Assembly: GCF_026013545.1 (NCBI RefSeq)
Contig: NZ_JAPDOG010000001.1
Span: 223,815-287,814, forward strand
Reading direction: 5' to 3'
DNA from: Defluviimonas salinarum
Lineage (GTDB): Bacteria > Pseudomonadota > Alphaproteobacteria > Rhodobacterales > Rhodobacteraceae
Length of the DNA: 64,000 nucleotides
Within the stretch, counting starts at the first letter, position 1. The number at the start of each line of letters is the position of its first letter. Positions 1 through 9,323 of this stretch are shown piece after piece. Position numbers and translations under genes: made by a program. The notes beneath the pieces are model-generated. The model searched no databases. It saw only the letters and a program-made list of their open reading frames with translations, and had not been told where the DNA came from.

Positions 1-968
1 CGCTGAACTTTCTCGGCACCGTCTACCGCGAGATCCGCCAGGCGCTGGTCGACATGGGCGAGATGTTCGACCTTCTCGAACAACCCGCCGAGGTCACCGA
101 CAGGCCCGGCGCAAAGCCGCTTTCGGTGAAGGGCGGCGAGGTCACGCTCGACCGGGTGAAGTTCGGCTATGACGCGGCCCGGCCGATCCTCAAGGGCATC
201 AGCCTGTCCATCGGGGCCGGCGAGACCGTGGCGATCGTCGGGCCGTCGGGCTCGGGCAAGTCGACCATCGGGCGGCTCCTCTTCCGGTTCTATGACGTCA
301 CCGGCGGGGCGCTCCGGATCGACGGGCAGGATCTGCGCGACGTCACCCAGGATTCGCTGCACGCGCTGATCGGCGTCGTGCCGCAGGACACCGTGCTCTT
401 CAACGACACGGTCCTTTACAACATCGCCTACGGTCGCCCCGAGGCCAGCCGCGAGGAGCTGATCGCGGCGGCAAAGGCCGCGAAGATCCACGACTTCATC
501 ATGTCGCTACCGGAAGGCTACGAAACCAAGGTCGGCGAGCGCGGCCTGAAGCTCTCGGGCGGCGAGAAGCAGCGCGTCGGGATCGCCCGGACGCTCCTGA
601 AGAACCCGCCGATCCTGCTTCTCGACGAGGCGACGTCGGCCCTCGACACCCAGACCGAACGCGACATCCAGGAAAGCCTGAAGGCGATGGGCAAGGGCCG
701 CACGGTGATCACCATCGCGCACCGACTCTCGACGATTGCCGATGCCGACCGGATCGTGGTGCTCGAAAAGGGCGAGATCGCCGAGATCGGGCGGCACGAC
801 GACCTGCTCGCCAGGGGCGGCCGCTATGCGGCGATGTGGGCGCGCCAGTCCGCCGAGGAGGACGACGCGGCGGCGGCGCCGCCCGAAAGGCTGGCCGCCG
901 GTGCCGAGGACGTGCTTGTCACCGACTTGCCGCCCGATCGCCAGTGGCACTACGCGCCGAAGAACTGA
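1..968 (+). CDS. ABC exporter of the Atm1/HMT1 family, C-terminal part (5' end outside window)
   Basis: The reading frame is open from base 3 and ends at TGA 966-968, so this is the end of a gene that starts before the window. The visible part is the end of the transmembrane domain and a complete nucleotide-binding domain: Walker A GPSGSGKST near nt 240-266, signature LSGGEKQR, Walker B ILLLDEATSALD and the switch histidine in AHRLST. The segment before the ATPase (LNFLGTVYREIRQALVDM) is typical of mitochondrial Atm1/ABCB7-type exporters, which in alphaproteobacteria export glutathione-linked compounds or serve metal homeostasis. The substrate cannot be read from this fragment. The last ~40 residues are a loose Ala/Glu/Asp-rich tail. 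Confidence 0.9.
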   Translation, partial: LNFLGTVYREIRQALVDMGEMFDLLEQPAEVTDRPGAKPLSVKGGEVTLDRVKFGYDAARPILKGISLSIGAGETVAIVGPSGSGKSTIGRLLFRFYDVTGGALRIDGQDLRDVTQDSLHALIGVVPQDTVLFNDTVLYNIAYGRPEASREELIAAAKAAKIHDFIMSLPEGYETKVGERGLKLSGGEKQRVGIARTLLKNPPILLLDEATSALDTQTERDIQESLKAMGKGRTVITIAHRLSTIADADRIVVLEKGEIAEIGRHDDLLARGGRYAAMWARQSAEEDDAAAAPPERLAAGAEDVLVTDLPPDRQWHYAPKN

Positions 969-1110
969 GACCGGATCTCCTGGACCCGCGCGCAGGGATC
1001 AGCGCGCGGGCGTTGCGGCGGCGGCTCCGGGCTTGGCAAGGGCTCGGGCTTGCGTGTAAGACGGGCCGCAGACCGGGCCCGTCGCGGGCCTCGGCACGAG
1101 GGAGATCGGC

Positions 1111-1779
1111 GTGAGCGAAACCGACAGTTTCATCGACGAGGTGACCGAGGAGGTCCGCCGCGACAAGCTCTTTGCGCTGATGCGCAAATACGGCTGGATC
1201 GGCATCGCGCTCGTCGTGCTGATCGTCGGCGGCGCAGGGTATACCGAGTGGCAGAAGGCGCGCCACAAGACCGCCGCGCAAGGCTTCGGCGACAGTATCG
1301 TGGCCGCGCTCGAATCCGACGATGCCGCGGCGCGGCTCGCGGCGCTGGAGGCGATCGGTGCGGACGGCGTCGGCGATGGCGCCGGGCAGCGCGCGATGGT
1401 GACCCTCCTCGCCGCGCACGAGGCGCTGCGGTCGGGCGATCGCGACGGGGCGCGCGACCGGTTCGAGGCGCTGGCGGCCGATCCCGAGGTTTCGGCCGGC
1501 TACCGCGATCTCGCCCGGCTCAAGGCGGTGATCCTGGCGGGCGCCGAGATGGATGCGGCCGAGCGCGACGCGGCGCTCGAGGAACTCGCCCAGCCCGGTG
1601 CGCCGTTCCGGGTTCTGGCGCTGGAGCAGCAGGCGCTGGTGCTGATGGCCGACGCGAAGGACGACGAGGCGTTGGAGCTTCTGCGGCGGATCCTCGAGGA
1701 ACCGGACGTGACCGCGGGCTTGCGCCGGCGCGTGACGCAGTTGATTGTAATTCTGGGCGGCGATCCCGAAGCGGCCTGA
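1111..1779 (+). CDS. YfgM-like membrane-anchored tetratricopeptide protein
   Basis: A 222-residue protein with a short cytoplasmic N-terminus, one membrane segment at about residues 28-46, and a helical Ala/Leu/Asp-rich periplasmic part built like TPR helices. Family knowledge: YfgM-type proteins sit beside BamB and associate with the Sec translocon and periplasmic chaperones. It lies 62 bases before a bamB-like gene and 145 bases upstream of der, matching the yfgM-bamB-der order seen in many proteobacteria, which supports the call. The start is GTG at 1111, preceded by GAGGGAGA at a suitable distance. Confidence 0.8.
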   Translation: MSETDSFIDEVTEEVRRDKLFALMRKYGWIGIALVVLIVGGAGYTEWQKARHKTAAQGFGDSIVAALESDDAAARLAALEAIGADGVGDGAGQRAMVTLLAAHEALRSGDRDGARDRFEALAADPEVSAGYRDLARLKAVILAGAEMDAAERDAALEELAQPGAPFRVLALEQQALVLMADAKDDEALELLRRILEEPDVTAGLRRRVTQLIVILGGDPEAA

Positions 1780-1841
1780 CGGGCGGGCGGTGCGCCGTCG
1801 CGCGCCGCCGGGGATGCAACGAACGAAGAGGCAGGCAGGTG

Positions 1842-3161
1842 ATGATTTCCCGAGCGATTGGTGCGGCAGGCATTCTCGTGCTGGTTTCGGCCTGCACGGA
1901 CCCCGAGGTGATCCTCGAAGGCGAGCGTCAGGACGTGCGGGCCGCCGCCATCGGAGCCGATGCCGCGCAGCTTGCGCCGGCAGCGGCCGTTGCGGCGCCG
2001 ATCTCGCTGCCGGCGATGCAGCGGAACGCGGAGTGGACCCATCGCGGCGGCGCGACCACCCACCGGATCGGGCATGTCGCGCTCTCGGCGTCGCCGGCGC
2101 CGTTCTGGAGCGCGCGGATCGGTGAGGGCGACGGCCGCAGGAACCGCATCACCGCCGATCCGATCGTCGCGACGGGGCGGATCTTCACGCTCGACTCCAG
2201 GGCGACCGTGACCGCGACCGGCACCAATGGCGCGACGCTGTGGCAGGCCGACCTGACGCCGCCGTCCGAGCGGAGCGGCGACGCCTCGGGCGGCGGTCTC
2301 GCCTATGGCGAGGGTCGGATCTTCGCGACCAGCGGCTATGGCGAGCTCCTGGCGCTCGATCCGGCGAGCGGCGCGGTCGTCTGGCGCCAGCGCTTCGACG
2401 CCGCGGTCGGCGGCGCGCCGGCGGTCTCGGACGGGCGCGTCTACGTCGTTGCGCGCGACGCCTCGGCCTGGGCCGTGCGCGCGTCGGACGGCAAGGTCGA
2501 ATGGGTGCTGCCCGGTACGCCCTCGAATGCCGGCGTGTTGGGAGCCGCCGCGCCGGCAGTCGATGCGCGGCAGGCGATCTTCCCCTTCACTTCGGGTCAG
2601 ATGGTCGCGGCCGCGAAGGACAGCGGCGTCGGTCTCTGGAGCGCCAATGTCGCGGGTCAAAGACGCGGCCGTGCCTATGCCTCGTTCGCGGACTTGACCG
2701 GCGATCCGGTGATCGCGGACGGCGTCGTCTATGCCGGCACCTCGGCCGGCCGGCTGGCGGCAGTCAATGCCGATACCGGTCTCACGCTCTGGTCGGCCCG
2801 CGATGGCGCGACGAGCCCCGTCGCGGTCGCCGGGGGCGCTGTCTTCTTCGTCAACGACGAGGATCAGCTGATGCGGCTCGACGCGGCGACCGGCGCCGAG
2901 GTCTGGCGCGTCGACATGCCCTATTTCACCAAGGACCGCGACAAGCGGCGTCGTGACATCGTCGCCCATTACGGCCCGGTTCTTGCCGGTGGCCGGCTGG
3001 TCGTCGCCTCCTCCGACGGCTTGATCCGCAGCTTCGATCCCGCCTCGGGGGCGCTTGTCCGGACGGTGGAACTGCCGGGCGGCGCGGCCTCGGCGCCGGC
3101 GGTGGCTGGCGGCGTGCTCTACGTGGTGAGCAAATCGGGCACGCTTCAGGCTTTCCGCTAG
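1842..3161 (+). CDS. bamB: Outer-membrane assembly lipoprotein BamB, PQQ-type beta-propeller
   Basis: A 439-residue lipoprotein. Signal sequence with lipobox LVSAC (Cys18), then a propeller with repeated blade motifs such as [27 protein letters not shown] and [14 protein letters not shown]. BamB is the propeller subunit of the BAM complex that inserts beta-barrel proteins into the outer membrane. The ATG at 1842 is chosen because it gives a perfect lipoprotein signal, although the frame is open far upstream inside the preceding gene; a GTG directly before it (1839) is an alternative. It lies between a YfgM-like gene and der, the expected neighbours. Confidence 0.88.
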   Translation: MISRAIGAAGILVLVSACTDPEVILEGERQDVRAAAIGADAAQLAPAAAVAAPISLPAMQRNAEWTHRGGATTHRIGHVALSASPAPFWSARIGEGDGRRNRITADPIVATGRIFTLDSRATVTATGTNGATLWQADLTPPSERSGDASGGGLAYGEGRIFATSGYGELLALDPASGAVVWRQRFDAAVGGAPAVSDGRVYVVARDASAWAVRASDGKVEWVLPGTPSNAGVLGAAAPAVDARQAIFPFTSGQMVAAAKDSGVGLWSANVAGQRRGRAYASFADLTGDPVIADGVVYAGTSAGRLAAVNADTGLTLWSARDGATSPVAVAGGAVFFVNDEDQLMRLDAATGAEVWRVDMPYFTKDRDKRRRDIVAHYGPVLAGGRLVVASSDGLIRSFDPASGALVRTVELPGGAASAPAVAGGVLYVVSKSGTLQAFR

Positions 3162-3208
3162 GCGAAAGCTTGTGTAAGAGGGCGGCTTCGGCCCTCAAGG
3201 ATACGCAT

Positions 3209-4666
3209 ATGAGCTTCACCCTCGCCATTGTCGGGCGCCCCAATGTCGGCAAGTCCACGCTGTTCAACCGGCTCGTGGGCAAGAAGCTCGCGCTCGTCGA
3301 TGACCAGCCGGGCGTCACCCGCGATCTGCGCGAGGGCGAGGCGCGGCTCGGTGACCTGCGCTTCATCGCGATCGACAGCGCCGGGCTCGAGGACGTGGCC
3401 GACGACAGCCTTCAGGGCCGGATGCGGCGGCTGACCGAGCGCGCGGTCGAGATGGCCGATATCTGCCTCTTCGTGATCGACGCGCGGGCCGGGGTCACGC
3501 CGACCGACCAGGTCTTCGCCGAGATCCTGAGGAAGAAGAACGCCCATGTGATCCTCGCCGCCAACAAGGCCGAGGGCAGGGCGGCCGACGCCGGCGTGAT
3601 CGAGGCCTATGCGCTCGGCCTCGGCGAGCCCCTGCGGCTCTCGGCCGAACATGGCGAGGGGATGGACGAGCTTTACCACATGCTCCGTCCGCTGGCCGAG
3701 GAGTTCGCAGCCCGCGCCGCGGTGGACGCGCCCGAGGTCGATGTCGACGTCAGCGACGACGAGGCCGACGAGGGCCCGCGCAAGCCGACCCGCGAGAAAC
3801 CCTTGCAGATCGCCGTGATCGGGCGGCCGAACGCCGGCAAGTCGACGCTGATCAACAAGATCATCGGCGAAGAGCGCCTGCTCACCGGCCCGGAAGCCGG
3901 GATCACCCGCGACGCGATCTCGGTCAGCGCCGACTTCATGGGCACGCCGATGCGGATCTTCGATACCGCCGGCATGAGGAAGAAAGCGAAAGTTACTGAA
4001 AAGCTTGAAAAGCTTTCCGTTGCAGACGGTCTCCGCGCCGTCCGTTTCGCCGAGGTCGTGGTCGTGCTCCTCGACGTCGGCATCCCGTTCGAGCAGCAGG
4101 ACCTGCGGATCGCCGACTTCGCCGAGACCGAGGGCCGTGCGGTGGTGCTGGCCGCCAACAAGTGGGACCTCGAAGAGGACAAGACCGAGAAGCTGAAGGA
4201 GTTGCGCGAGGCGTTCGAGCGACTTTTGCCGCAGCTCAAGGGTGCGCCGCTGGTCACGGTCTCGGCCAAGACCGGCAAGGGGCTCGACCGGCTCCACAAC
4301 GCGATCCTGAAGGCCTATGACGTCTGGAACCGCCGGATAACGACGGCGAAGCTCAACCAGTGGCTCGGCGCGATGACGGAGGCGCATCCGCCCCCGGCGC
4401 CGGGCGGGCGTCGGATCAAGCTCAGGTACATGACCCAGGTGAAGACGCGGCCGCCCGCATTCGTCGTCATGTGCAACCATGCCGACCAGCTACCCGACAG
4501 CTATTCGCGCTATCTTGTCAACGGGTTGCGGGCCGATTTTGACATGCCGGGAACGCCGGTCCGGCTGACGTTCCGCGATCAGGGCGACAAGAACCCCTAC
4601 AAGGACAAGAAGTTCCACACGCCGTCGCGGCTGAGAAAGCACGTCGGGAACCCGGTAAAGAAGTGA
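3209..4666 (+). CDS. der: Ribosome-associated GTPase Der (EngA)
   Basis: A 485-residue protein with two tandem GTPase domains: first P-loop GRPNVGKS at residues 9-16, second GRPNAGKS at 205-212, each followed by DxxG (DSAG, DTAG) and NKxD-type motifs (NKAE, NKWD). A C-terminal KH-like domain closes the protein. This double-GTPase architecture is unique to Der, an essential factor for 50S ribosome assembly. The ATG at 3209 begins at the usual N-terminus. Third gene of the run that starts with the YfgM-like protein. Confidence 0.97.
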   Translation: MSFTLAIVGRPNVGKSTLFNRLVGKKLALVDDQPGVTRDLREGEARLGDLRFIAIDSAGLEDVADDSLQGRMRRLTERAVEMADICLFVIDARAGVTPTDQVFAEILRKKNAHVILAANKAEGRAADAGVIEAYALGLGEPLRLSAEHGEGMDELYHMLRPLAEEFAARAAVDAPEVDVDVSDDEADEGPRKPTREKPLQIAVIGRPNAGKSTLINKIIGEERLLTGPEAGITRDAISVSADFMGTPMRIFDTAGMRKKAKVTEKLEKLSVADGLRAVRFAEVVVVLLDVGIPFEQQDLRIADFAETEGRAVVLAANKWDLEEDKTEKLKELREAFERLLPQLKGAPLVTVSAKTGKGLDRLHNAILKAYDVWNRRITTAKLNQWLGAMTEAHPPPAPGGRRIKLRYMTQVKTRPPAFVVMCNHADQLPDSYSRYLVNGLRADFDMPGTPVRLTFRDQGDKNPYKDKKFHTPSRLRKHVGNPVKK

Positions 4667-4685
4667 TGGCGCAGGTGGCGCGCTC

Positions 4686-5372
4686 TCAGCGCGTCACGCC
4701 CCATTTAACCTCGTTGGCCTCGATCGCGGCGATGCGGTCGGCGGATTTCGGATGGCTCATCATCCATGCCGGGGCGCTGCCGCCCATGCCGGTGAGGGTT
4801 TCGAGCTTCGAGAACAGCGACTTCTGCGGGCCGGTGCCGATCCCCGCCTTGACGAGCAGCGCCGAGGCCCATTCGTCGGCTTCGTATTCGTCTTGACGGC
4901 TCAGCCGAGCGGCGAGCAGCGAGGTGAGGAACCCCGCGACATAGATGCCGATCCCGGGCAGGAACCGGCCGAGAACCGTCGCCAGCACGACCCGGATCGC
5001 GTTCTGGCCGGAAAAGTCGATCATCCGGCGCCTTGCGTGGCCAAGTGCTACATGGCCGAGTTCGTGGGCGATGACGCTCGCCATTTCCTCGGCTGTAACC
5101 GCGCCCTCGCGGAACTTCTGGTAAAAGCCCCGCGTGAGGAAGATGCGGCCGTCCGGTGCGGCGAGGCCATTCACAGGCGCGATCTCGTACAGATGGACCG
5201 GGACGCGCTGGATGCCGAGCGCGGTTGCGAGGCGGGCGGTCACGGCGAGAAGCTGCGGATCTGCGAGCGGCGTCGATTGCGCGTCGAGCGTCCGCGCCGT
5301 CCGCCAGGCGGAGAAGCGGTAGATCACGACGCCGTAAAGCAGCGCAAGGAGGATCGGGGTCAGCTTCAGCAT
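4686..5372 (-). CDS. M48-family zinc metalloprotease, short form
   Basis: A 228-residue protein with an N-terminal hydrophobic segment (residues 3-19), the zinc site HELGH at 103-107, a second hydrophobic stretch at about 128-155, and EYEAD at 162-166, where Glu162 fits the third metal ligand. This is the HtpX/Oma1-like M48 fold in a compact version. Such membrane-linked peptidases cut misfolded membrane or periplasmic proteins; the substrate here is unknown. It is convergent with der (19 bases between stops) and sits in a minus-strand run with the hydrolase gene at 5430. Confidence 0.85.
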   Translation of the reverse strand: MLKLTPILLALLYGVVIYRFSAWRTARTLDAQSTPLADPQLLAVTARLATALGIQRVPVHLYEIAPVNGLAAPDGRIFLTRGFYQKFREGAVTAEEMASVIAHELGHVALGHARRRMIDFSGQNAIRVVLATVLGRFLPGIGIYVAGFLTSLLAARLSRQDEYEADEWASALLVKAGIGTGPQKSLFSKLETLTGMGGSAPAWMMSHPKSADRIAAIEANEVKWGVTR

Positions 5373-5429
5373 GGGTTATATATGGGGGCGGGACGGTGTG
5401 GTTGGAAAGGGCGCCAGGGTGTCCTCTTC

Positions 5430-6317
5430 TCAGGGATCCTCGAAGAAGGCCAGCACGTCGTCGAAAACGCGGGGTCCGGTCAGGAACATCAGATGCCCTT
5501 GTCGGGGATAGGCGTAGACCCCGCCGTCGCCGGCCTTCTGCGCCACGGCGAGGGTCTGGTCGAGCGAGAAGATCGGGTCCTCGCGGCCGAGATAGATGCG
5601 AACGCGCGGCTGGAGCCAGTCCGGCACCGGCTCTAGTCTCCATTGGCGCAGGTCGCGGGTGTGCGCGCGCGCCATTTCCCGGTCGGGGACGAGGATCTTT
5701 CCGCGCTGTTCCGCCGCGATCCTGCGCGAGAGTTCGGCAAGCTCGGGATCGGCAAGCCCCGCACGGCCGAAGAGGAGGACACGGTAGTATTCCTCCCAGA
5801 CCGCGTCGCGGTCGAATGTTCCGGCACGTCTCGCAGCGCCGAGCAGGTCGAGCGTTCCGCGCAGCGTGGTCCGGATACCGCCCGCGTGATCCGGCGACGG
5901 GGCCAGGGCGGCGGCGCGGACGTCGTAGCCCTCAAGGCGGCGGGCCGCCTCGATGACGATCGGCCCGCCGGCGGAATAGCCGAAAAGCCGGATCTTCTTG
6001 CCGGGATGCTCTCGCGCGAACTCGGCGATGGTGTCGGCCGCCGTCTCGATCCTCAGCGCGTGATCGAGCGGCAGGCCGTCGAGGCCGGGAAAGCGGTAGT
6101 AGACGAGCGCGTAGCCGGCATCGCGCCAGCGGTCGGCAGCGGCGAAGATCGACACCGAGGCGAAGGCGCCGGGCACGAGGATCGCGAGCCTGGGCGCCCG
6201 CGCGACCTCGGCGCGGTCGTAGGCCAGGGGGGACTCTGCTCCGCGCGGTGGCAGCGTGGGGGCGCCGCAGCCGGTGAGGGTGATCACGAGGAAGGCAAGG
6301 ATGAAGCGAAGGAGCAT
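5430..6317 (-). CDS. Alpha/beta-hydrolase lipoprotein
   Basis: A 295-residue protein with a lipoprotein signal (LTGC, Cys17), so it is expected to be anchored in the envelope. The core is an alpha/beta hydrolase: nucleophile elbow GYSAGG with Ser115, an acid candidate in GREDPIF and a C-terminal His in PRQGHLMF. The oxyanion region is probably VPGAFAS near 48-54. Substrate unknown; esterase- or lipase-like activity is inferred from the fold only. It is followed after 57 bases by the M48 protease gene on the same strand. Confidence 0.8.
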   Translation of the reverse strand: MLLRFILAFLVITLTGCGAPTLPPRGAESPLAYDRAEVARAPRLAILVPGAFASVSIFAAADRWRDAGYALVYYRFPGLDGLPLDHALRIETAADTIAEFAREHPGKKIRLFGYSAGGPIVIEAARRLEGYDVRAAALAPSPDHAGGIRTTLRGTLDLLGAARRAGTFDRDAVWEEYYRVLLFGRAGLADPELAELSRRIAAEQRGKILVPDREMARAHTRDLRQWRLEPVPDWLQPRVRIYLGREDPIFSLDQTLAVAQKAGDGGVYAYPRQGHLMFLTGPRVFDDVLAFFEDP

Positions 6318-6391
6318 GGCGCCGGATCGGGAACGGAGGTCCAGCCTCCGGCATCGGGCGATTCAGATCAAGCGGGACCGCCTCGGCCGGG

Positions 6392-7573
6392 TCAGGTCAT
6401 CGCCTTCATCGCCCGTCCGATCCCTTCGAGGGTCAGCGGGAACATCCGGCCCTCGAAGATCTGGCGGACCATGCCGACCGACTGGGTGTATTGCCAGTGC
6501 CGCTCGGGCAGGGGATTGAGCCAGACATTGTAGGGCCAGTGCTCGCGCGCGCGGGCCAGCCAGACCTGACCGGCCTCGGCGTTCCAGTGCTCGTTCGCGC
6601 CGCCGGGATAGGCGATCTCGTAGGGTGACATCGAGGCGTCGCCGACGAAGATCGCCTTGTAGTCGCCGCCATAGGTCCGAAGCACCTCCCAGGTCGGGGT
6701 CTGCTGGTCCCAGCGGCGGCGGTTGTCGCGCCAGACGCCCTCGTAGAGGCAGTTGTGGAAGTAGTAGTACTCGAGATGCTTGAACTCGGCGCGGGCGGCC
6801 GAGAACAGTTCCTCGACGACGCGGATATGCGGATCCATCGAGCCGCCGACATCGAGAAAGAGCAGCACCTTCACCGCATTGTGCCGTTCCGGCCGGGTCT
6901 TGACGTCGAGGTAGCCGTGTTCGGCGGTGGCGCGGATCGTGCCCGCGAGGTCCAGTTCCTCTGCCGCCCCCGTGCGCGCCCAGCGGCGGAGCCGTTTCAG
7001 CGCCACCTTGATGTTGCGGGTTCCAAGCTCGACCGTGTCGTCGAGATTCCGGAAGTCGCGCCGGTCCCAGACCTTCACCGCGCGCTGGTGGCGGCTTTCC
7101 TTCTGGCCGATCCGGACGCCTTCGGGGTTGTAGCCATAGGCGCCGAAGGGAGAGGTGCCGGCGGTGCCGATCCATTTCGAACCGCCCTGATGGCGGCCCT
7201 TCTGTTCCTCGAGCCGCTTCTTCAGCGTCTCCATCAGCTTCTCGAACCCGCCCAGGGCTTCGATCTGCGCCTTCTCTTCTTCACTCAGCGTCTTTTCGGC
7301 GAGTTTCTCCAGCCATTCGACCGGAAGGTCGATTGCCTCCAGCACCTGTTCGACCGAGATCGCCTCGAGCCCCTTGAAGGCCTCCGAGAAGGCGCGGTCG
7401 AAGCGGTCGAGATGGCGCTCGTCCTTCACCATCGCGGTGCGGGCGAGGTAGTAGAAGCCTTCGATGTCGTAGGTGACGAGGCCCGAGGCCATGCCTTCGA
7501 GAAAGCCGAGATACTCGCGCAAGGTGACCGGGATGCCGGTCTTGCGGAGTGTCTCGAAGAAGCGAAGGAACAT
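6392..7573 (-). CDS. CoxE-like von Willebrand factor A protein
   Basis: A 393-residue protein with an acidic/basic helical N-terminal half and a vWA domain in the C-terminal half. The metal site reads DVGGSM (residues 241-246), where the first serine of the usual DxSxS is Gly. Proteins of this family pair with MoxR AAA+ ATPases, often in maturation or activation of metal-containing enzymes; a MoxR gene lies at 9324-10163 on the same strand. Start ATG at 7573, six bases after the stop of the small membrane gene at 7580, suggesting coupled translation. Confidence 0.85.
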   Translation of the reverse strand: MFLRFFETLRKTGIPVTLREYLGFLEGMASGLVTYDIEGFYYLARTAMVKDERHLDRFDRAFSEAFKGLEAISVEQVLEAIDLPVEWLEKLAEKTLSEEEKAQIEALGGFEKLMETLKKRLEEQKGRHQGGSKWIGTAGTSPFGAYGYNPEGVRIGQKESRHQRAVKVWDRRDFRNLDDTVELGTRNIKVALKRLRRWARTGAAEELDLAGTIRATAEHGYLDVKTRPERHNAVKVLLFLDVGGSMDPHIRVVEELFSAARAEFKHLEYYYFHNCLYEGVWRDNRRRWDQQTPTWEVLRTYGGDYKAIFVGDASMSPYEIAYPGGANEHWNAEAGQVWLARAREHWPYNVWLNPLPERHWQYTQSVGMVRQIFEGRMFPLTLEGIGRAMKAMT

Positions 7574-7579
7574 GCGGGA

Positions 7580-7744
7580 TCAGGACAGGCGGTGGACGGC
7601 GATGGTGACGAAGAGCCCGGCGATGGCGAAGATGATCGCGTGAACCGCGGCATACTGCAGCTTGTCGAGCCGGTCGCCGCCGCGGCGCGTCGCGCGCAGC
7701 CAGCCGGTGAGGGCGCCGAGAAGGGTGGCGGCGAAGAAGATCAT
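7580..7744 (-). CDS. Small two-helix membrane protein, unknown function
   Basis: A 54-residue open frame with ATG at 7744 overlapping the stop of the DUF2927 gene (ATGA) and ending six bases before the vWA gene. The translation has hydrophobic segments at about residues 2-15 and 34-50 separated by a basic loop, as in a small inner-membrane hairpin. The tight overlaps on both sides argue that it is translated as part of the run. I do not recognise the family; a role with the vWA/MoxR pair is only suggested by position. Confidence 0.65.
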   Translation of the reverse strand: MIFFAATLLGALTGWLRATRRGGDRLDKLQYAAVHAIIFAIAGLFVTIAVHRLS

Positions 7745-9099
7745 GGATGTCTCGCTCTCTGGACCGGGGAGAGTGCGGCGATGTTCATCAGCCTCCCCCA
7801 GACCTCGGTATCGGAGGCGAAGCCATAGCGCGCCCAGCCGAGGCTGTCGAGCCTGACCTGCCGTGCCTCGCCGCTGCGTCCGAGCATGTCGAGCGCCTCG
7901 GCCTTGACCATCAGGAAATGGGCGAGGAGGGCGGCGTTCTCGGCCGCGGAGACCGCAGGAATGGAGGCGTCCGCGAGCGCGATGGTCTCGTTCGCGCGGC
8001 CCTGCGAGAGGGCGAAGGCGGCAAGCTGCATGTCGGCATGGGCGGCGTGCAGTGCGAGGCCGGGTTGGCTGTGATAGATCGCGGCGGCCTGACGGAAGGC
8101 GAATTCCGCGACTTCCGCGTCGTAACCGAGCGAAAGCCGGCCGAGTGCGAGCCAGGTGAAGCCGGCGCGCGCATCCCTCCAGCCGTTGGCGCGGGCGATG
8201 TTCATCGCCGTGACCGCGGCCGAGCGGCGCCGCGATTCAGAGGTGCCGGGGCCGAGCGCGGTCTCGATCGCGTCGGCATAGGCGCGCGGGGTGATTTCAG
8301 GGCGCCGCGGCCGCACGGCCTCGCCACGCGGGTTGAGCCGGGCGAGGAGCGCGGGCAGGCGCACGGCCACGTCACGGGCAGTCATCCCGTTGCGCAGTTC
8401 GGGTGCGTAATAGGCGCGCAGCATGAGTATGTCGAAACCGGTCAGCACGGTGTGGATGTTGTCGTCGTTGAAGACGGAATCCGGCAGCCGGTAGAGGTCG
8501 TTCAGCGGGCCGAGCGCCTGGGCGAGTTCCTCGTGCAGGCAGTCGCGGACCTCCTGCGGGGCGGTGTCGCTCGGGATGAAGATCACTGCGCGTTCACGCG
8601 AGGTGAGGGTGTACCAGTCGATCATGGCACGCCTGGCGCGGCGGTACTCGCGCGACGAGCCGACGCGGGGCGCCACGAAACAGGCGGCCTGGGGAACCAT
8701 GCGCTGCATCGTGCGCAGCGGCAGGAATTCGATCGAGACCTCGCTGTCGGGATCGGCAGACTGGATGATGTCGATCCCGGCCTCGTTCCGCAGCCGGCTG
8801 AGGAGCCGGCGCAGGTCTTCCGGCGCGCTCGGAGGCACGGCACCGATCATCCGCACGCGTACGGGGCCTTCGAAGCGCGTGAAGACGGCAAGCTCGCGTC
8901 CGCTTTCGAGCCGGAACGAAAGGTCCATGAAATCTTCCGCCATGTCCGCATTGGCGCGGCGCGGCGGTGTCACGGAGGGGCCGGCGAAGCGGCGCATCGG
9001 CGGCAGATCCGGCAGCACCATGCGGGCCGTGACCGGCGGGGGCGGGACGGGGGTGCAGGCGGTTGCGGCCAGAACCAGGGCGCAAAGCAGGAGGCGCAA
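7741..9099 (-). CDS. DUF2927-family lipoprotein
   Basis: A 452-residue lipoprotein (signal with ATAC, Cys15) carrying a DUF2927-type domain, recognised from the segment CLHEELAQALGPLNDLY and the following FNDDN / FDILMLRAYY region. The HEE within this block suggests a degenerate metallopeptidase-like site, but no full catalytic set is clear. The C-terminal third is helical and TPR-like. Function unknown. The start is TTG at 9099: the codon two before it is an in-frame stop and the next ATG would remove the signal sequence. It is coupled to the small membrane gene downstream. Confidence 0.75.
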   Translation of the reverse strand: MRLLLCALVLAATACTPVPPPPVTARMVLPDLPPMRRFAGPSVTPPRRANADMAEDFMDLSFRLESGRELAVFTRFEGPVRVRMIGAVPPSAPEDLRRLLSRLRNEAGIDIIQSADPDSEVSIEFLPLRTMQRMVPQAACFVAPRVGSSREYRRARRAMIDWYTLTSRERAVIFIPSDTAPQEVRDCLHEELAQALGPLNDLYRLPDSVFNDDNIHTVLTGFDILMLRAYYAPELRNGMTARDVAVRLPALLARLNPRGEAVRPRRPEITPRAYADAIETALGPGTSESRRRSAAVTAMNIARANGWRDARAGFTWLALGRLSLGYDAEVAEFAFRQAAAIYHSQPGLALHAAHADMQLAAFALSQGRANETIALADASIPAVSAAENAALLAHFLMVKAEALDMLGRSGEARQVRLDSLGWARYGFASDTEVWGRLMNIAALSPVQRARHP

Positions 9100-9102
9100 C
9101 GC

Positions 9103-9210
9103 TCAGGTCCGTTCGTGTGAAAGGGCCGGGGCCGGACGACGATGGGGCGGAACGCGACGCGCCTGCTCATCGCCGGCCGCGACCGGCCGGATCGTCAGAA
9201 TGTCGGGCAT
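9103..9210 (-). pseudogene. 35-codon reading frame, possible remnant of a GNAT gene or a leader peptide
   Basis: An ATG at 9210 is preceded by a strong GGAAGGAG at nine bases and opens 35 codons ending in TGA at 9103-9105. The frame is the same as that of the DUF2927 gene, which restarts with TTG two codons later. The N-terminus (MPDILTIRPVAAGDEQA) resembles the first strand and helix of GNAT acetyltransferases, after which similarity is lost. It is either a decayed 5' fragment or a short leader that couples translation to the downstream TTG start. Confidence 0.35.
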
Positions 9211-9323
9211 CGCCACTCGCTCCTTCCGCTTCTCACGAGAAGGTTAGCCGAGCCTTCGTTACAGCGCGAGAGGGAAGGGGCAACTTTTCGGACCGGCTCC
9301 GTGGGTAAAACCCGGGCGCCGCC

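Noticed and set aside
1050-1841. An N-terminal extension of BamB
   Set aside because: It overlaps the YfgM-like gene, is Arg/Gly-rich without structure, and would hide a perfect lipoprotein signal at 1842.
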